A DNA stretch of 64,000 nucleotides from Neoactinobaculum massilliense (GTDB lineage Bacteria; Actinomycetota; Actinomycetes; Actinomycetales; Actinomycetaceae), in assembly GCF_900604955.1 (NCBI RefSeq), contig NZ_UWPE01000002.1, positions 302,029 to 366,028 on the forward strand, read 5' to 3'. Below are positions 54,567 through 63,892 of this stretch, in pieces. Both the position numbers and the translations under genes were made by a program. Below the pieces are notes generated by a model, which saw nothing but the letters and a program-made list of their open reading frames with translations, did not search any database and was not told the DNA's origin. Within the stretch, counting starts at the first letter, position 1; every line of letters starts with the position of its first letter.

Positions 54567-55645
54567 GACTGCTCACCTCCATACCGTTGCGTACCGCTAG
54601 CGGGGAATGCCGCTGCGGACGCCTCCTCCTGCCGAATTTGCCCGCTGTCATTGAACGCCGCACGCGGGATCCGCGCGCCATGCGTTAGTGCCACGCGTAG
54701 CTCCTCCGCACTCTCGGGCCGCAGCGCCGCCGCCTTCTTTGCTTCGCGCCGCTCGCGCCGTTTCCGCAATTGTTCACGGCCGCCGTAGTTGAGGTACGCC
54801 ACGATGAGCAGCGGGCCAATGGTGAGGAAGAACAGCGCCACGGACATGGCGGAGGCATAGCCCAGATCACCATTGAGGCCGGAGCCCGCCCGTTTGATGA
54901 GCATCACCACGGATTGGTCAAGCCCGCCGGGACCGCCCGTGCCATTCGAGAGAATATACAGCTCGGAGAACACGCGAATGGCGGATACACAGATGAGTGC
55001 GGACACCAGTGCCATCGCACCGCGCACGGAGGGGATGGTGACGGAGATGAGACGCCGCCACCACCCGGCACCATCCAGTGCGGCGGCCTCGTGTACCTCG
55101 GTGCCCACGTTTGCCAGTGCCGCCAGGTACACCACCATGTAGTACCCCAGGCCCTTCCACACGGTGAGCGCAATGGCGCAGAAAAGTAATTTCCAGCGAT
55201 CCACCAGGAAGTTGATGGGCGCGTCCGTTAATCCGGCCGCCTGTAGCGCCTCGTTAATAATGCCGCGCGAATTAAAGATCCAGGACCAGATAATGCCCAC
55301 CACCACAATGGAGGCCACCACCGGGAAATAGAAGGTGGTGCGGAAGAACCCGATGCCCGGAATTTTCTTCATGACCAGCAGCGCCAGCAGGAGCGGGAGA
55401 ATGGTGAGCAGCGGTACGCACACCACCACGTACACAAGCGAAACTATGAGGGCCGAGCCAAACTGCGGGTCATGAAATAGTTGCGCATAGTTCTCCCACC
55501 CGATGAAACCCACGGCCTGCAGAGGCCTCGCATTGGTGAAGGAGAGGACCACGGTGTTCAGGAACGGCCACAGGCTGAACACCACCACCCAGATCACCGC
55601 CGGGGCCACCAGAAGGTACGGAGTGAACCAACGATATGATTTCAT
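54563..55645 (-). CDS. ABC sugar transporter permease (MalF type)
   Basis: A 360-residue permease with six helices and the EAA loop EVHEAAALDGAGWWRRLISVTIPSVRG. The C-terminal cytosolic tail is long and charged (KRRERREAKKAAALRPES), about 55 residues beyond the last helix, which is unusual. It lies 12 bases after the binding-protein gene and partners with the MalG-type permease. Confidence 0.92.
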   Translation of the reverse strand: MKSYRWFTPYLLVAPAVIWVVVFSLWPFLNTVVLSFTNARPLQAVGFIGWENYAQLFHDPQFGSALIVSLVYVVVCVPLLTILPLLLALLVMKKIPGIGFFRTTFYFPVVASIVVVGIIWSWIFNSRGIINEALQAAGLTDAPINFLVDRWKLLFCAIALTVWKGLGYYMVVYLAALANVGTEVHEAAALDGAGWWRRLISVTIPSVRGAMALVSALICVSAIRVFSELYILSNGTGGPGGLDQSVVMLIKRAGSGLNGDLGYASAMSVALFFLTIGPLLIVAYLNYGGREQLRKRRERREAKKAAALRPESAEELRVALTHGARIPRAAFNDSGQIRQEEASAAAFPASGTQRYGGEQS

Positions 55646-55657
55646 GACCCGCCGCCT

Positions 55658-56944
55658 TTAGTTCAACAGGGCGTTGCACTGCTGGACGGCACTATCGAGT
55701 GCGTCCTTGGCAGATTTATCGCCCGAGAGCGCCAGTGAAACCTGCTGGACCACAGCCGTCTTCATCTGGCCGGAGAGTTCCAGTGGGGTGAGCAGCTTGG
55801 CATTCTGGACCGTCTTGGCAGAGACAGCCATGGCGTCCTTGAGGAGTTGTGTATCGGACCCCTCCACCAGCTGCGAAGCGTCCTTGTTGCCCTCGACCGT
55901 GCCGGGCATGAAACCCTTGGCAATCTTGACAAAGTCCACCTGATTCTCCGTGTTGGTCACGTACTGGGCAAAGGCCAGCGCGGCCGCCGGCGCCTTGGAG
56001 TTCGCGGCCACGGAAATACCCTGCACCAGCAGCTGCGGGGTCTCCCACGGTTCACTCACGGTAACGGAGGAGGCGACGGACGGCGCATTTGTCACCACAT
56101 CCGTAGCGAAGGACGGCGTGGACTGAATGGCCGCCATGCTGCCCTTGTAAAACGCCTCGTTGGCGGGCGTGCCATTATCCACCGCGGAAACAATCTCGGG
56201 AGGCATGGCACCCTTTTGATAAAGCTTCGCGTACTGCTCAACGATCTTTACCGCCTCCGGGCTGTTAAACGTAAACTTTTGCGTTTTTTCGTCCCACACC
56301 TTGACCCCGCGTGCCGCCAGGAAGCCCACGTCCGGCACACGGTTGAGGAGCGCCACGCCGTGTTCGGCCGCCGTGGCCGCATCAGCCTGGTATTCCTCCT
56401 CGGTGGTGGGGATGGTTGTTACCCCGCCCTTCTTGAGCGCGGCCGTATTCCAGTAGTTGAATGCCACGCCCAGGTACCACGGGTAGGCGAAATCGCCCTC
56501 CACCCCGGTGTACTCGTAGGCCTTGATGCCGCCCTCCACGTACTGGCTGAGTGTTCCTGCATCCGCCGCCTTGAGGTCACGCAGCTGGCCCGCCTTGGCC
56601 AACTGGTAGGCGTACTCGGGCGGCACATTCACCACGTCAGGTAGTTCATTGGCGTTGGCCTGCTGGAGGAGCTTGTCCTCATAGCCGTCACCGGGCTGGT
56701 CCATCCACTTGACCTTGACGTCCGGATATTTCTTCTCGAAATTGCTGATGAGCTGTTCAAAGTACGGGGTGAACTTATCGTTCTTCAAACTCCAGGTTTG
56801 GAAGGTAATTTCCCCCGCAATCTTGTCCGAAGCGGAACCGGAGGCCGCCGCGGGCTTCGACGTCGAACCGCCCGTGCAGCCGGCCAGTCCGAGAGCCATC
56901 CCTGCTGCGGCGCATACCGCAACAATCGATCGTGCCAGTTTCAT
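55658..56944 (-). CDS. ABC transporter sugar-binding lipoprotein
   Basis: A 428-residue extracytosolic binding protein of the CUT1 type. A lipobox LAGC near residue 22 follows a hydrophobic signal, so it is lipid-anchored. EITFQTWSLKNDKFTPYFEQLISNFEKKYPDVKVKW is typical of the mature N-terminus. The ligand is probably an oligosaccharide released from high-mannose N-glycans, judged by the neighbours. ATG 56944 is preferred because AGAGGA lies 6 bases before it; ATG 56950 overlaps the previous stop codon and is possible. Confidence 0.9.
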   Translation of the reverse strand: MKLARSIVAVCAAAGMALGLAGCTGGSTSKPAAASGSASDKIAGEITFQTWSLKNDKFTPYFEQLISNFEKKYPDVKVKWMDQPGDGYEDKLLQQANANELPDVVNVPPEYAYQLAKAGQLRDLKAADAGTLSQYVEGGIKAYEYTGVEGDFAYPWYLGVAFNYWNTAALKKGGVTTIPTTEEEYQADAATAAEHGVALLNRVPDVGFLAARGVKVWDEKTQKFTFNSPEAVKIVEQYAKLYQKGAMPPEIVSAVDNGTPANEAFYKGSMAAIQSTPSFATDVVTNAPSVASSVTVSEPWETPQLLVQGISVAANSKAPAAALAFAQYVTNTENQVDFVKIAKGFMPGTVEGNKDASQLVEGSDTQLLKDAMAVSAKTVQNAKLLTPLELSGQMKTAVVQQVSLALSGDKSAKDALDSAVQQCNALLN

Positions 56945-56946
56945 TT

Positions 56947-58197
56947 TCATTCCTCTTCTTTGAGTGTCACGGCGAGTGCTCGCTTCACGGTTTCTCTGCT
57001 GCGAAGCCCTCCCACCGTCCAACAGCGGCTAGCGAAAGCCATGAGGGGCCACTTCGCCAGCCGGACAACCGAAGTGCTCGTGAGCGCATCCGGCTCGTCG
57101 CACCAAATTGAGAACGTGGCGCCCGCGGTACCCGGGATGCGGGTATGCCCCACATGATCCGGGTACAGGTCCGCCGCGAATTTGTCCCACACACTGTCAA
57201 ATGTGGGCAGCCGGTCCAGGTGATCTCGCTTGAGCACGAAATAGAGCGCATCCGCATCCCAATTGAGCATCGTGTGGGCCACGAGCTCATCCGGCGGCGC
57301 CATGTGGCTACCCCACCGAGTCCAGTAGTGGACGATGGCCTCCGGATGAAGATCAATCGTGCGCCGCACCTGAACGCCGTCGTTCCAGACGCCCGCGCGA
57401 ATGCCTCGGCGGTACAGGCGCTCCACGGTGGCGTTGACGAACTCAATCCACACATCGTTTTCCCGTGCGCCTTCGCCAAAACGATCCTCCGCGTACCGGC
57501 GTAGCTCAGGTAGGGCGAGCCTGTGGTCCAGGAATTCGTCGCCGCCGATCGTTACCTCGTCCGCCCGGAACAGCGCCTGGGTTTCATCCAGCAGTGTCCA
57601 GGCCAGTTCCCGGGCGTGCGGATCAGTCACATCGAGCGCACCCATCACGGGCTGCCCGTCCAGCGTCAACTGTGCCCACGGGTCTGCCGCCAGCACGTGG
57701 CCGAGGTGCCCGGGCATATCAATGCTGGGGATCACCGTAATGCCAAGCTCATCGGCGGCAGCGCACATCCGCGCAACGTCCACCTCCGAGTAATGCTCCG
57801 CGGACGTCACCTCCGGGTGAGCGGCGGAGGGGAGCCGGTATCCTTCGTTTTCGGACACGTGCAGGTTGAGCACGTTGAGCCGCCCCCACGCCATGAGGCG
57901 CAGCAGATCAAGCACCGTTTCTACCGGGAAGAAGTGCCGGCCGGCGTCCAGGTGCAGCTGCCGCCGCCCGTACGGGGGATCAAAGCTTCCCGCGGTGACG
58001 GGCACACCGGCCGCGCGTTCGAGAAGCACCTGCACGCTTCCCCACACCAGGCCGGCGTGGGTGGGTGCGCATATTCGTGTGTGCTGCGCATCCGCCGGTG
58101 CCGTGGTGGCGCGATGCACCGTGTAGGTGGCCCGGCCCGGCTCCTGGCGCATGTCGATGCCAGCCGCGCGCGCAATGCTCATGGGGTTCGGGATCAT
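56947..58197 (-). CDS. GH20-type beta-hexosaminidase-like protein
   Basis: A 416-residue cytosolic TIM-barrel glycosidase with no signal peptide. RQLHLDAGRHFFPVETVLDLLRLMAWGRLNVLNLHVSENEGYRL is the GH20 barrel opening, SIDMPGHLGHVLAADP the substrate-binding segment, and the catalytic Asp-Glu pair is in VTIGGDEFLD. It would remove GlcNAc from the N-glycan core after import. GGAGG precedes ATG 58197, which overlaps the previous stop codon. The N-terminal GH20b domain is short. Substrate is inferred from context. Confidence 0.85.
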   Translation of the reverse strand: MIPNPMSIARAAGIDMRQEPGRATYTVHRATTAPADAQHTRICAPTHAGLVWGSVQVLLERAAGVPVTAGSFDPPYGRRQLHLDAGRHFFPVETVLDLLRLMAWGRLNVLNLHVSENEGYRLPSAAHPEVTSAEHYSEVDVARMCAAADELGITVIPSIDMPGHLGHVLAADPWAQLTLDGQPVMGALDVTDPHARELAWTLLDETQALFRADEVTIGGDEFLDHRLALPELRRYAEDRFGEGARENDVWIEFVNATVERLYRRGIRAGVWNDGVQVRRTIDLHPEAIVHYWTRWGSHMAPPDELVAHTMLNWDADALYFVLKRDHLDRLPTFDSVWDKFAADLYPDHVGHTRIPGTAGATFSIWCDEPDALTSTSVVRLAKWPLMAFASRCWTVGGLRSRETVKRALAVTLKEEE

Positions 58198-59387
58198 GCT
58201 GCCTCCAGGGTGACGGGCACACCGCATTCGATGGCGTGCGCCCACCGGTCAAAAATCTCCCCGCCCGGTGCGACGACGTCGCGCGCACCTGGTACGGTGG
58301 GTCCGGGGATTGTGAGTGGCCCGGTACCCATTGCTGCCCGTTCGGGCGCCGCGATCCATTCGGCCACCGCACGCCCCGTAGCGGTGACATGCCGATCACT
58401 ATCAAGCAGACCGAGGCTGTATTCCACCTCGGGGAAGCCCGTCAGGGAGCGCGGCACGTTAGCGGAGCACCACCAGGTGATGGCGTCGTTTTCCGGCACG
58501 GCAGCCGCCTGCGTGAGTGTGCTCCGCACGAAGCCCTCAAGGTGATCCGGCGCAATATAGGTGCGCGGGGCACCCACCTCCTGCAACCACAGGCGCATTC
58601 CCGGTGCCCACGCCCGCGCGAGTTCAAGTAGATACCGCGCGTAGAGCGCCAGGCGGGGATGATCCGGACCGTATGTCTGTCCCACCTTGCCAAACACCCA
58701 GGAGTGGACGGTGGCCACATCACCATCCGCGATGCATTGCGGCGTGAAGGGAAGGCGAGCCTCGAAGAATAAATCTTCGTCGTAGGAGAAGGTGTGGGTT
58801 CCCTCCGGCCACGTCTCGCGCGCCTGGCGCAGCATGGTTTGTACCCAGGCGCGTGCCGCCGCCGGCGTCAGGTGCATCGCCAGCGGATGGCGCGGCGCCG
58901 CAAATTGCACAATTTCGTTTCCCAGCGAAAGGCCGGTGGCGCCGGGCACGTCGCGAAGCGCATCCGCCAAGGCCCGAACCAGCTGGCGCTGCGCCTCCAC
59001 CACAGTGGGATCCGTGAAGATATTGGCCGCATGCCAGCTCCGCACCCAGGCGGGTAGGAAGTCAAAGCTGGACATGTGCCCCTGGAGCACATCCACGGCA
59101 ACACGTAGCCCGCGTTCGCTGGCCGCCACGGCCACATCCCGCACGTCCGCGAGCGCACCCTGCCGAATCATTCCGGGGTTGGGCTGGAGGATGGGCCACA
59201 GTGGGAACACCCGTACGTGGTCCAGTCCCAGCGCCGCCAACTGATCGAAATCGCGCCGCACCTCATCAAGGTCGAGGTCCAGCCACGAGTAGAACCAGCC
59301 GCTGGTGGGCACGTAGTTGACACCCACCGTTGGGTAGCCGCCCGCAACAACTGGGGACCCGCCCGCAACAGCGTTGAGATCACTCAT
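58194..59387 (-). CDS. GH5-type glycosidase, possible N-glycan beta-mannosidase (GH5_18-like)
   Basis: A 397-residue cytosolic clan A TIM barrel. GVNYVPTSGWFYSWLDLDLDEVRRDF opens the fold, the acid/base Glu is in LSLGNEIVQF and the nucleophile Glu in LWLQEVGAP. Bifidobacterial clusters of the same gene content carry a GH5_18 enzyme that splits Man-beta-1,4-GlcNAc from the N-glycan core; this protein is the likely equivalent. GGAG precedes ATG 59387, which overlaps the mannosidase gene by 8 bases. Confidence 0.75.
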   Translation of the reverse strand: MSDLNAVAGGSPVVAGGYPTVGVNYVPTSGWFYSWLDLDLDEVRRDFDQLAALGLDHVRVFPLWPILQPNPGMIRQGALADVRDVAVAASERGLRVAVDVLQGHMSSFDFLPAWVRSWHAANIFTDPTVVEAQRQLVRALADALRDVPGATGLSLGNEIVQFAAPRHPLAMHLTPAAARAWVQTMLRQARETWPEGTHTFSYDEDLFFEARLPFTPQCIADGDVATVHSWVFGKVGQTYGPDHPRLALYARYLLELARAWAPGMRLWLQEVGAPRTYIAPDHLEGFVRSTLTQAAAVPENDAITWWCSANVPRSLTGFPEVEYSLGLLDSDRHVTATGRAVAEWIAAPERAAMGTGPLTIPGPTVPGARDVVAPGGEIFDRWAHAIECGVPVTLEAA

Positions 59388-62300
59388 CGCGAGGCTCCAT
59401 CGTGATCGTGGCCAGTTGGAATGCGCCCAGGTCAAAGCGATAGCGGTCCTCGCCTAGCGCTACCAGCGTGGGTTCTTCGTCTGACGGCTCGTAGAGCAGG
59501 TTCGTGAGAGCCACGCGCGCCCCGGCGGGTGCCCGAAGCGTGACGGTGGATGGACCACCCTGCGCCTCATACACGCGCACCGCGAGTGTGCGTGGCGTAT
59601 CCGGTACCACGGCCACGGATTCCACCACGGCACCCTCCACGGCGAAGGGCGCATCCACCGGGGTGGCGCCCACCAGATACCGTTCTCCCAGGTTGAGCTG
59701 CTGGCCGTCGGCCACCGCATCCAGGGTGGAGGCTCCGGGGTGAAGCCGGAAGTTCCATTCGAAATGTCCCTGGTCCTGCTCCGGATCCGGGAATCTGGCG
59801 GATTTCAGGAGCGTGGCACGCACCAGCGTCCATGTCTCATGCCGGCGCGGCCCCTTCTCCTGCTCATACGCGTGGCGCGTGAGATCCCAGCCGTACGTGG
59901 AATCATTTGCGATGCCCAGCGCGGCGCTCGCGTTGGCTAGCCGCAGCCACCGGTGTGCACTGACCTCGAAACGGTAGGCATCCCAGGAGGTATTTTCGTG
60001 GGTTGGCCGCACCAGGTGCCCAAATTGTGTTTCGAATTGTGCCTGGCTGGTGTGGATGGCCACGGGAAGCGCCAACTTAACGAGGTGCTCGTGTCCGTGC
60101 CACTCTGCCTCAATCTGCACGTCAAGGCTCCGCGCGTCATTCTCTAGGATCCACGCGATTGTGAAGGTGGACCCTTGGAATGCTGCGCTACTGCGCACGG
60201 TAACCCGATCATCCAGCACGTCCATGCCCTCGAAGTGAAGGGGGAGCACCTCGCGCGTATCGCGATAGAACGGATCAATATCCCAGGCATCCCACATATT
60301 CGGGAAGTCCTGGAACACCTCAAGTAGCCCCGCGCGTTGACCGGCCGGGATCAACTCAATTCCGTCCTCGCCCACCAGCGAGATCAATGCACCATCCTCA
60401 TCGAACCGGGCTGTGACGTGCCCATTACTAACCGTTCGGCCGGCGTGCGTCACGCGGCACCGCTCCGCGCCGTCGGCGGCCGCAACGTCATCGCCTCCCG
60501 TACCGGATCCCGGACCGGCGGCTGCGGTATCACCTGCCGCGGTCTCGCCTGCCGCGCCCACGCTCAAGGCGGCCACACCGTGCTGGCTGAACGCGGATGC
60601 GTTAGCTATCAGGCCCTCGCCACTCTCCGCACCCACGTGCCGCAGTGTTGTACCTGACGCGCCGGTAAGCGCTTCAAGCGACGCGGTAATAATTTCTTCA
60701 GCGGCGGCCGCGATCCTGGCGTGGCGCGCGCTAACCTCGCGGTACACCCATGCGATCGCGGTGCCCGGCAAAATGTCGTGGAACTGGCACAGCAGTAGCG
60801 AGCGCCAGGCGTCGCGAAGCTTTTCATGCGGATAGGGGCGCACTCTCGCGTATGCTGCCAGAGCCGCCCAGTGCTCGGCCTCGCGCAGAAGGGATTCACT
60901 CCGCCTGTTTCCCTGTTTCACCGCAACATGCGAGGTGAGCGTGCCGCGGTGAAGCTCCAGGTACAGTTCACCCACCCACACCGGAGGATTCGGATAATCT
61001 TCCTCGGCGCGGTCGAAGAATGCGGCCGGCGTTTCATGCGCAATCCGCGGGCTTCCCTCTAGATCCGCGTACCGCTCAATTCGCTCAAGCATGCCCCGCG
61101 TTGGCCCACCGCCGCCGTCACCGTAGCCGTAGGGAAGCAGCGATACACCGGCCCGCCCCTTATCCTGGAAATTCGTTTCCGCGTGGTGCAGCTGTTGGCC
61201 GGTGACCTCGCTGCCGTACGTATCCACCGGTGGAAAATGCGTAAAGAGACGCGAACCATCAATACCCTCCCAGAGGAAGGTGTGGTGCGGGAACTTATCC
61301 ACCTGGTTCCAGGAGATTTTCTGGGTGAGGAAACGCCTAATGCCGGCCTCCCGCGCAATCTGCGGTAGAGCGGCCGAATATCCGAAGGAATCGGGCAGCC
61401 ACACTTCCTCGCACCGATATCCAAACGCGTCACGGAAGTACCGCGCGCCCTCAACGAACTGGCGTGCCATGGCTTCCGCTCCGGGGAGCTGAGCATCAGC
61501 CTCCACCCACATGGACCCAACCGGCACAATATGACCGGATTTCACCTGCGCACGAACGCGCTCAAAGAGCTGCGGATCCTGCTCCTCAAGCCACGCGGCG
61601 TGCTGAGCGGCCGGGAACGCAAAGATGAAATCGGCACCGTCCTCGAGAAGACGCACCACGTTTGCCAGCGTCCGATTCACCTTGCGCTTGGTTTCCCGCA
61701 GCGGCCACAGCCACGCCGAATCGATGTGCGCGTGCGCCACCGCCGAGAGCCGGTGGGATGACGCGTCGGCCGGCTGCGCCAGTACGGGCGCCAGCACCGC
61801 GCGGGCGCGTGACGCCGTCCCCGCAATGTCGTCAAGGTCCAGCGTGTCAATCGCATGGGACAGCGCGAGCAGGATCTCCCACCCGCGTCCGTCCAGCTCC
61901 TCGTTCTCCCGCGCGGCCACCAACTCGCGCAGGGTAGCGACGTCGTAGTAGAGCCCGTACACCTCACCGTGCGTAATCACTACCTCGGCGCGCGTGAGCG
62001 CGTAGAGATCATCGCGCGACGCCGTCCGCTTGTCACCATCGCGCGTCACTTGGAACGGTGGAACGCCAAGCAGCAGGGGGTTTGCGGCAGCCTCCACGGT
62101 GAATTCGTACCGCGCGGGGTTCTCTCCCGGCTGGGGCAGTGGCACCCAGTTGTTGCGCGGGTTAATGGCCTTGATGGTGTGGCCCTCCGCGTCGCGTACC
62201 AGGCCTTCGCTCTGGAAACCGGGCGAATGCGAGGCCCACCCGAGGTCTATGCGCGCCTCCAACCTATCCGTCGGGCCTAGCGCCATATCCGCGCCCGACG

Positions 62301-62550
62301 GAATGCGGGCAGTGCACCGGAGCCACGTGGTTTCCCACGGCGCACCCCACTGCTCCCCAACGTTGAGGGGCGTGAAGCCCGTGACCGGTACGTCCGCCGG
62401 CGCGACCGGTTCCCCGATCACGCCCTTCTCCCGCGGTACGCGCCACGCGCTCACATCCAGCGCGCTAACGCTCGTGGTAATGGCCGGTTGGATTTTCTCC
62501 CGCAGTGTGCGCTCTATGCGCGCCTCGAGAATTCTTCTGTTATCGTGCAT
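59380..62550 (-). CDS. Alpha-mannosidase (GH38)
   Basis: A 1056-residue zinc-dependent retaining alpha-mannosidase. An N-terminal domain (about 1-260) is followed by the catalytic domain: AHAHIDSAWLWPLRETKRK gives the zinc His and Asp, EEVWLPDSFGYSAALPQI the nucleophile Asp, and FLTQKISWNQVDKFPHHTFLWEGIDG the substrate loop. A large beta-rich C-terminal region completes the family length. No signal peptide, so it acts on imported oligomannose. An Ala/Gly-rich stretch (encoded about 60470-60580) interrupts the C-terminal part. It is the first gene of the leftward operon. Confidence 0.93.
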   Translation of the reverse strand: MHDNRRILEARIERTLREKIQPAITTSVSALDVSAWRVPREKGVIGEPVAPADVPVTGFTPLNVGEQWGAPWETTWLRCTARIPSGADMALGPTDRLEARIDLGWASHSPGFQSEGLVRDAEGHTIKAINPRNNWVPLPQPGENPARYEFTVEAAANPLLLGVPPFQVTRDGDKRTASRDDLYALTRAEVVITHGEVYGLYYDVATLRELVAARENEELDGRGWEILLALSHAIDTLDLDDIAGTASRARAVLAPVLAQPADASSHRLSAVAHAHIDSAWLWPLRETKRKVNRTLANVVRLLEDGADFIFAFPAAQHAAWLEEQDPQLFERVRAQVKSGHIVPVGSMWVEADAQLPGAEAMARQFVEGARYFRDAFGYRCEEVWLPDSFGYSAALPQIAREAGIRRFLTQKISWNQVDKFPHHTFLWEGIDGSRLFTHFPPVDTYGSEVTGQQLHHAETNFQDKGRAGVSLLPYGYGDGGGGPTRGMLERIERYADLEGSPRIAHETPAAFFDRAEEDYPNPPVWVGELYLELHRGTLTSHVAVKQGNRRSESLLREAEHWAALAAYARVRPYPHEKLRDAWRSLLLCQFHDILPGTAIAWVYREVSARHARIAAAAEEIITASLEALTGASGTTLRHVGAESGEGLIANASAFSQHGVAALSVGAAGETAAGDTAAAGPGSGTGGDDVAAADGAERCRVTHAGRTVSNGHVTARFDEDGALISLVGEDGIELIPAGQRAGLLEVFQDFPNMWDAWDIDPFYRDTREVLPLHFEGMDVLDDRVTVRSSAAFQGSTFTIAWILENDARSLDVQIEAEWHGHEHLVKLALPVAIHTSQAQFETQFGHLVRPTHENTSWDAYRFEVSAHRWLRLANASAALGIANDSTYGWDLTRHAYEQEKGPRRHETWTLVRATLLKSARFPDPEQDQGHFEWNFRLHPGASTLDAVADGQQLNLGERYLVGATPVDAPFAVEGAVVESVAVVPDTPRTLAVRVYEAQGGPSTVTLRAPAGARVALTNLLYEPSDEEPTLVALGEDRYRFDLGAFQLATITMEPRDE

Positions 62551-62591
62551 GATCGCCTTTGACCTCCTGCAGTACGTGCCCCACGTTACGT

Positions 62592-62607
62592 ACTAAACCG
62601 GTTTAGT
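62592..62607. promoter_or_regulatory. LacI-type operator, perfect palindrome
   Basis: ACTAAACCGGTTTAGT is a perfect 16-bp palindrome with the central CG step typical of LacI-family operators. It lies 42 bp before the mannosidase start and 75 bp before the regulator start, so it can control both. Confidence 0.9.
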
Positions 62608-62681
62608 GCAAGCGATCATAAAGTCGTACGATATGTTCAAACCGCGCGGACAGTCGCATACCCGCCGGGGAGGAGGCTCAC

Positions 62682-63725
62682 GTGGCAAAACCGACCATTC
62701 GTGACATTGCCACTCAGGCGGGGGTATCCCCCGCGGCGGTATCATTCACGCTCAATAATCGCCCGGGCGTTTCCCAGGCCACACGGGAGAGGATCCTGGC
62801 TGTTGCGCGCCAGTCCGGCTGGACGCCCAATACGCGTGCGCGGTCACTATCCCGGGCCCGGGCCGACGCCGTTGGCCTCGTAGTAACACGGCCCGATGAT
62901 TCGTATACCTCCGAAAGCTTCTACTTCCGCTTCATTGTGGGACTTCAGAACGAACTGTCCGGGGCCGGTATTGACGTGGTACTACGGCACTGCTCCGACC
63001 CCGCTGCCGAATCTGACATCTATGAGCGCTGGAGTTCCTCCGGGCGGGTGGACGGCGTGATTATCCTGGACCCCGTTTCTGAGGACCCGCGGTTCCCACT
63101 GTTGCGTCGCCTCAACCTTCCCGCCGTTGTGGTGGGGCAGGAGGTGGAGGGGTTTCCGTCGCTCATTACGCAGGACGCCGCCCTCATGGAGGGTATCGCC
63201 GCCTACCTGGCCAGCACCGAAGTACGGCGCATTGGCTACGTGGCCGGCATTGCCTCTCTCACCCACACCGTGCAGCGCCATCAGGCGCTCGAGGCCTTCA
63301 GCGCCCAGAATCCCGCGGTGAACATGCTGTTCTCGGCGGATACGGACTTCACCGAGAACGCGGGGCGAAAGGCTACACGAACGCTGGTGGATGCCGGGGT
63401 GGATGCACTCATTTTCGATAATGAGGTGCTGGCGCTCGGCGGCCTGACAGCACTGAGTCAATCAGAAGCGCAGCGCATTCAGCTGTTCTCCTGTGAGGAT
63501 TCCCCGCTGTGCCGTGTGGCGCAGCCGCAGATTTCCGCCGTGGAATCCAGTGCCATCGCGCTGGGACGCAATGCGGGCGCGCTCATGCTGGAGCGGCTCA
63601 CCACCCAGCAGGTACCCTCCCGCACCATGCCGGTTCCGCAACTCATTATTCGCGCGGTAGCACCACCCGTCGCGCTCCCCACCCGGGCCGCGGCAGCCCC
63701 ACCCGCCGCGCGCCTCCCCTCCTAG
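62682..63725 (+). CDS. LacI-family repressor of the mannose operon
   Basis: A 347-residue regulator. The helix-turn-helix is TIRDIATQAGVSPAAVSFTLNNRPGVSQATRERI, and the hinge helix is NTRARSLSRARAD. A periplasmic-binding-like effector domain follows (GLVVTRPDDSYTSESFYFRFIVGLQ, DGVIILDPVSEDPR). GGGGAGG precedes the ATG. It is divergent from the mannosidase operon, with a perfect palindromic operator between them, and is followed by a sugar kinase start. Confidence 0.93.
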   Translation: MAKPTIRDIATQAGVSPAAVSFTLNNRPGVSQATRERILAVARQSGWTPNTRARSLSRARADAVGLVVTRPDDSYTSESFYFRFIVGLQNELSGAGIDVVLRHCSDPAAESDIYERWSSSGRVDGVIILDPVSEDPRFPLLRRLNLPAVVVGQEVEGFPSLITQDAALMEGIAAYLASTEVRRIGYVAGIASLTHTVQRHQALEAFSAQNPAVNMLFSADTDFTENAGRKATRTLVDAGVDALIFDNEVLALGGLTALSQSEAQRIQLFSCEDSPLCRVAQPQISAVESSAIALGRNAGALMLERLTTQQVPSRTMPVPQLIIRAVAPPVALPTRAAAAPPAARLPS

Positions 63726-63754
63726 ATTCGGCACCGGCCATAGAAAGGCTCATT

Positions 63755-63892
63755 ATGAATACTCCCATCCTGGTAGTTGGCGAATCCGTTGTGGATCTGG
63801 TGGCACACGCCGATCCGGCCAAAGGTGAAACGTCGGGTCACCCCGCCCAGGCCGCCCCCACCCGCCAGCACCCCCCCGCCCAGCCCCAGTGA
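63755..63892 (+). pseudogene. PfkB-type sugar kinase, 5' part only
   Basis: The first 30 codons (PILVVGESVVDLVAHAD and on to GHP) match the N-terminus of fructokinase/ribokinase-type PfkB kinases. The expected GGSPANVA segment does not follow; instead the frame turns Pro/Gln-rich and stops at 63892. No other plus frame restores the homology before the window ends. AAAGG precedes the ATG. A fructokinase here would make sense, since mannose isomerase yields fructose. It may be a remnant, a rearrangement junction or an assembly error. Confidence 0.5.
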
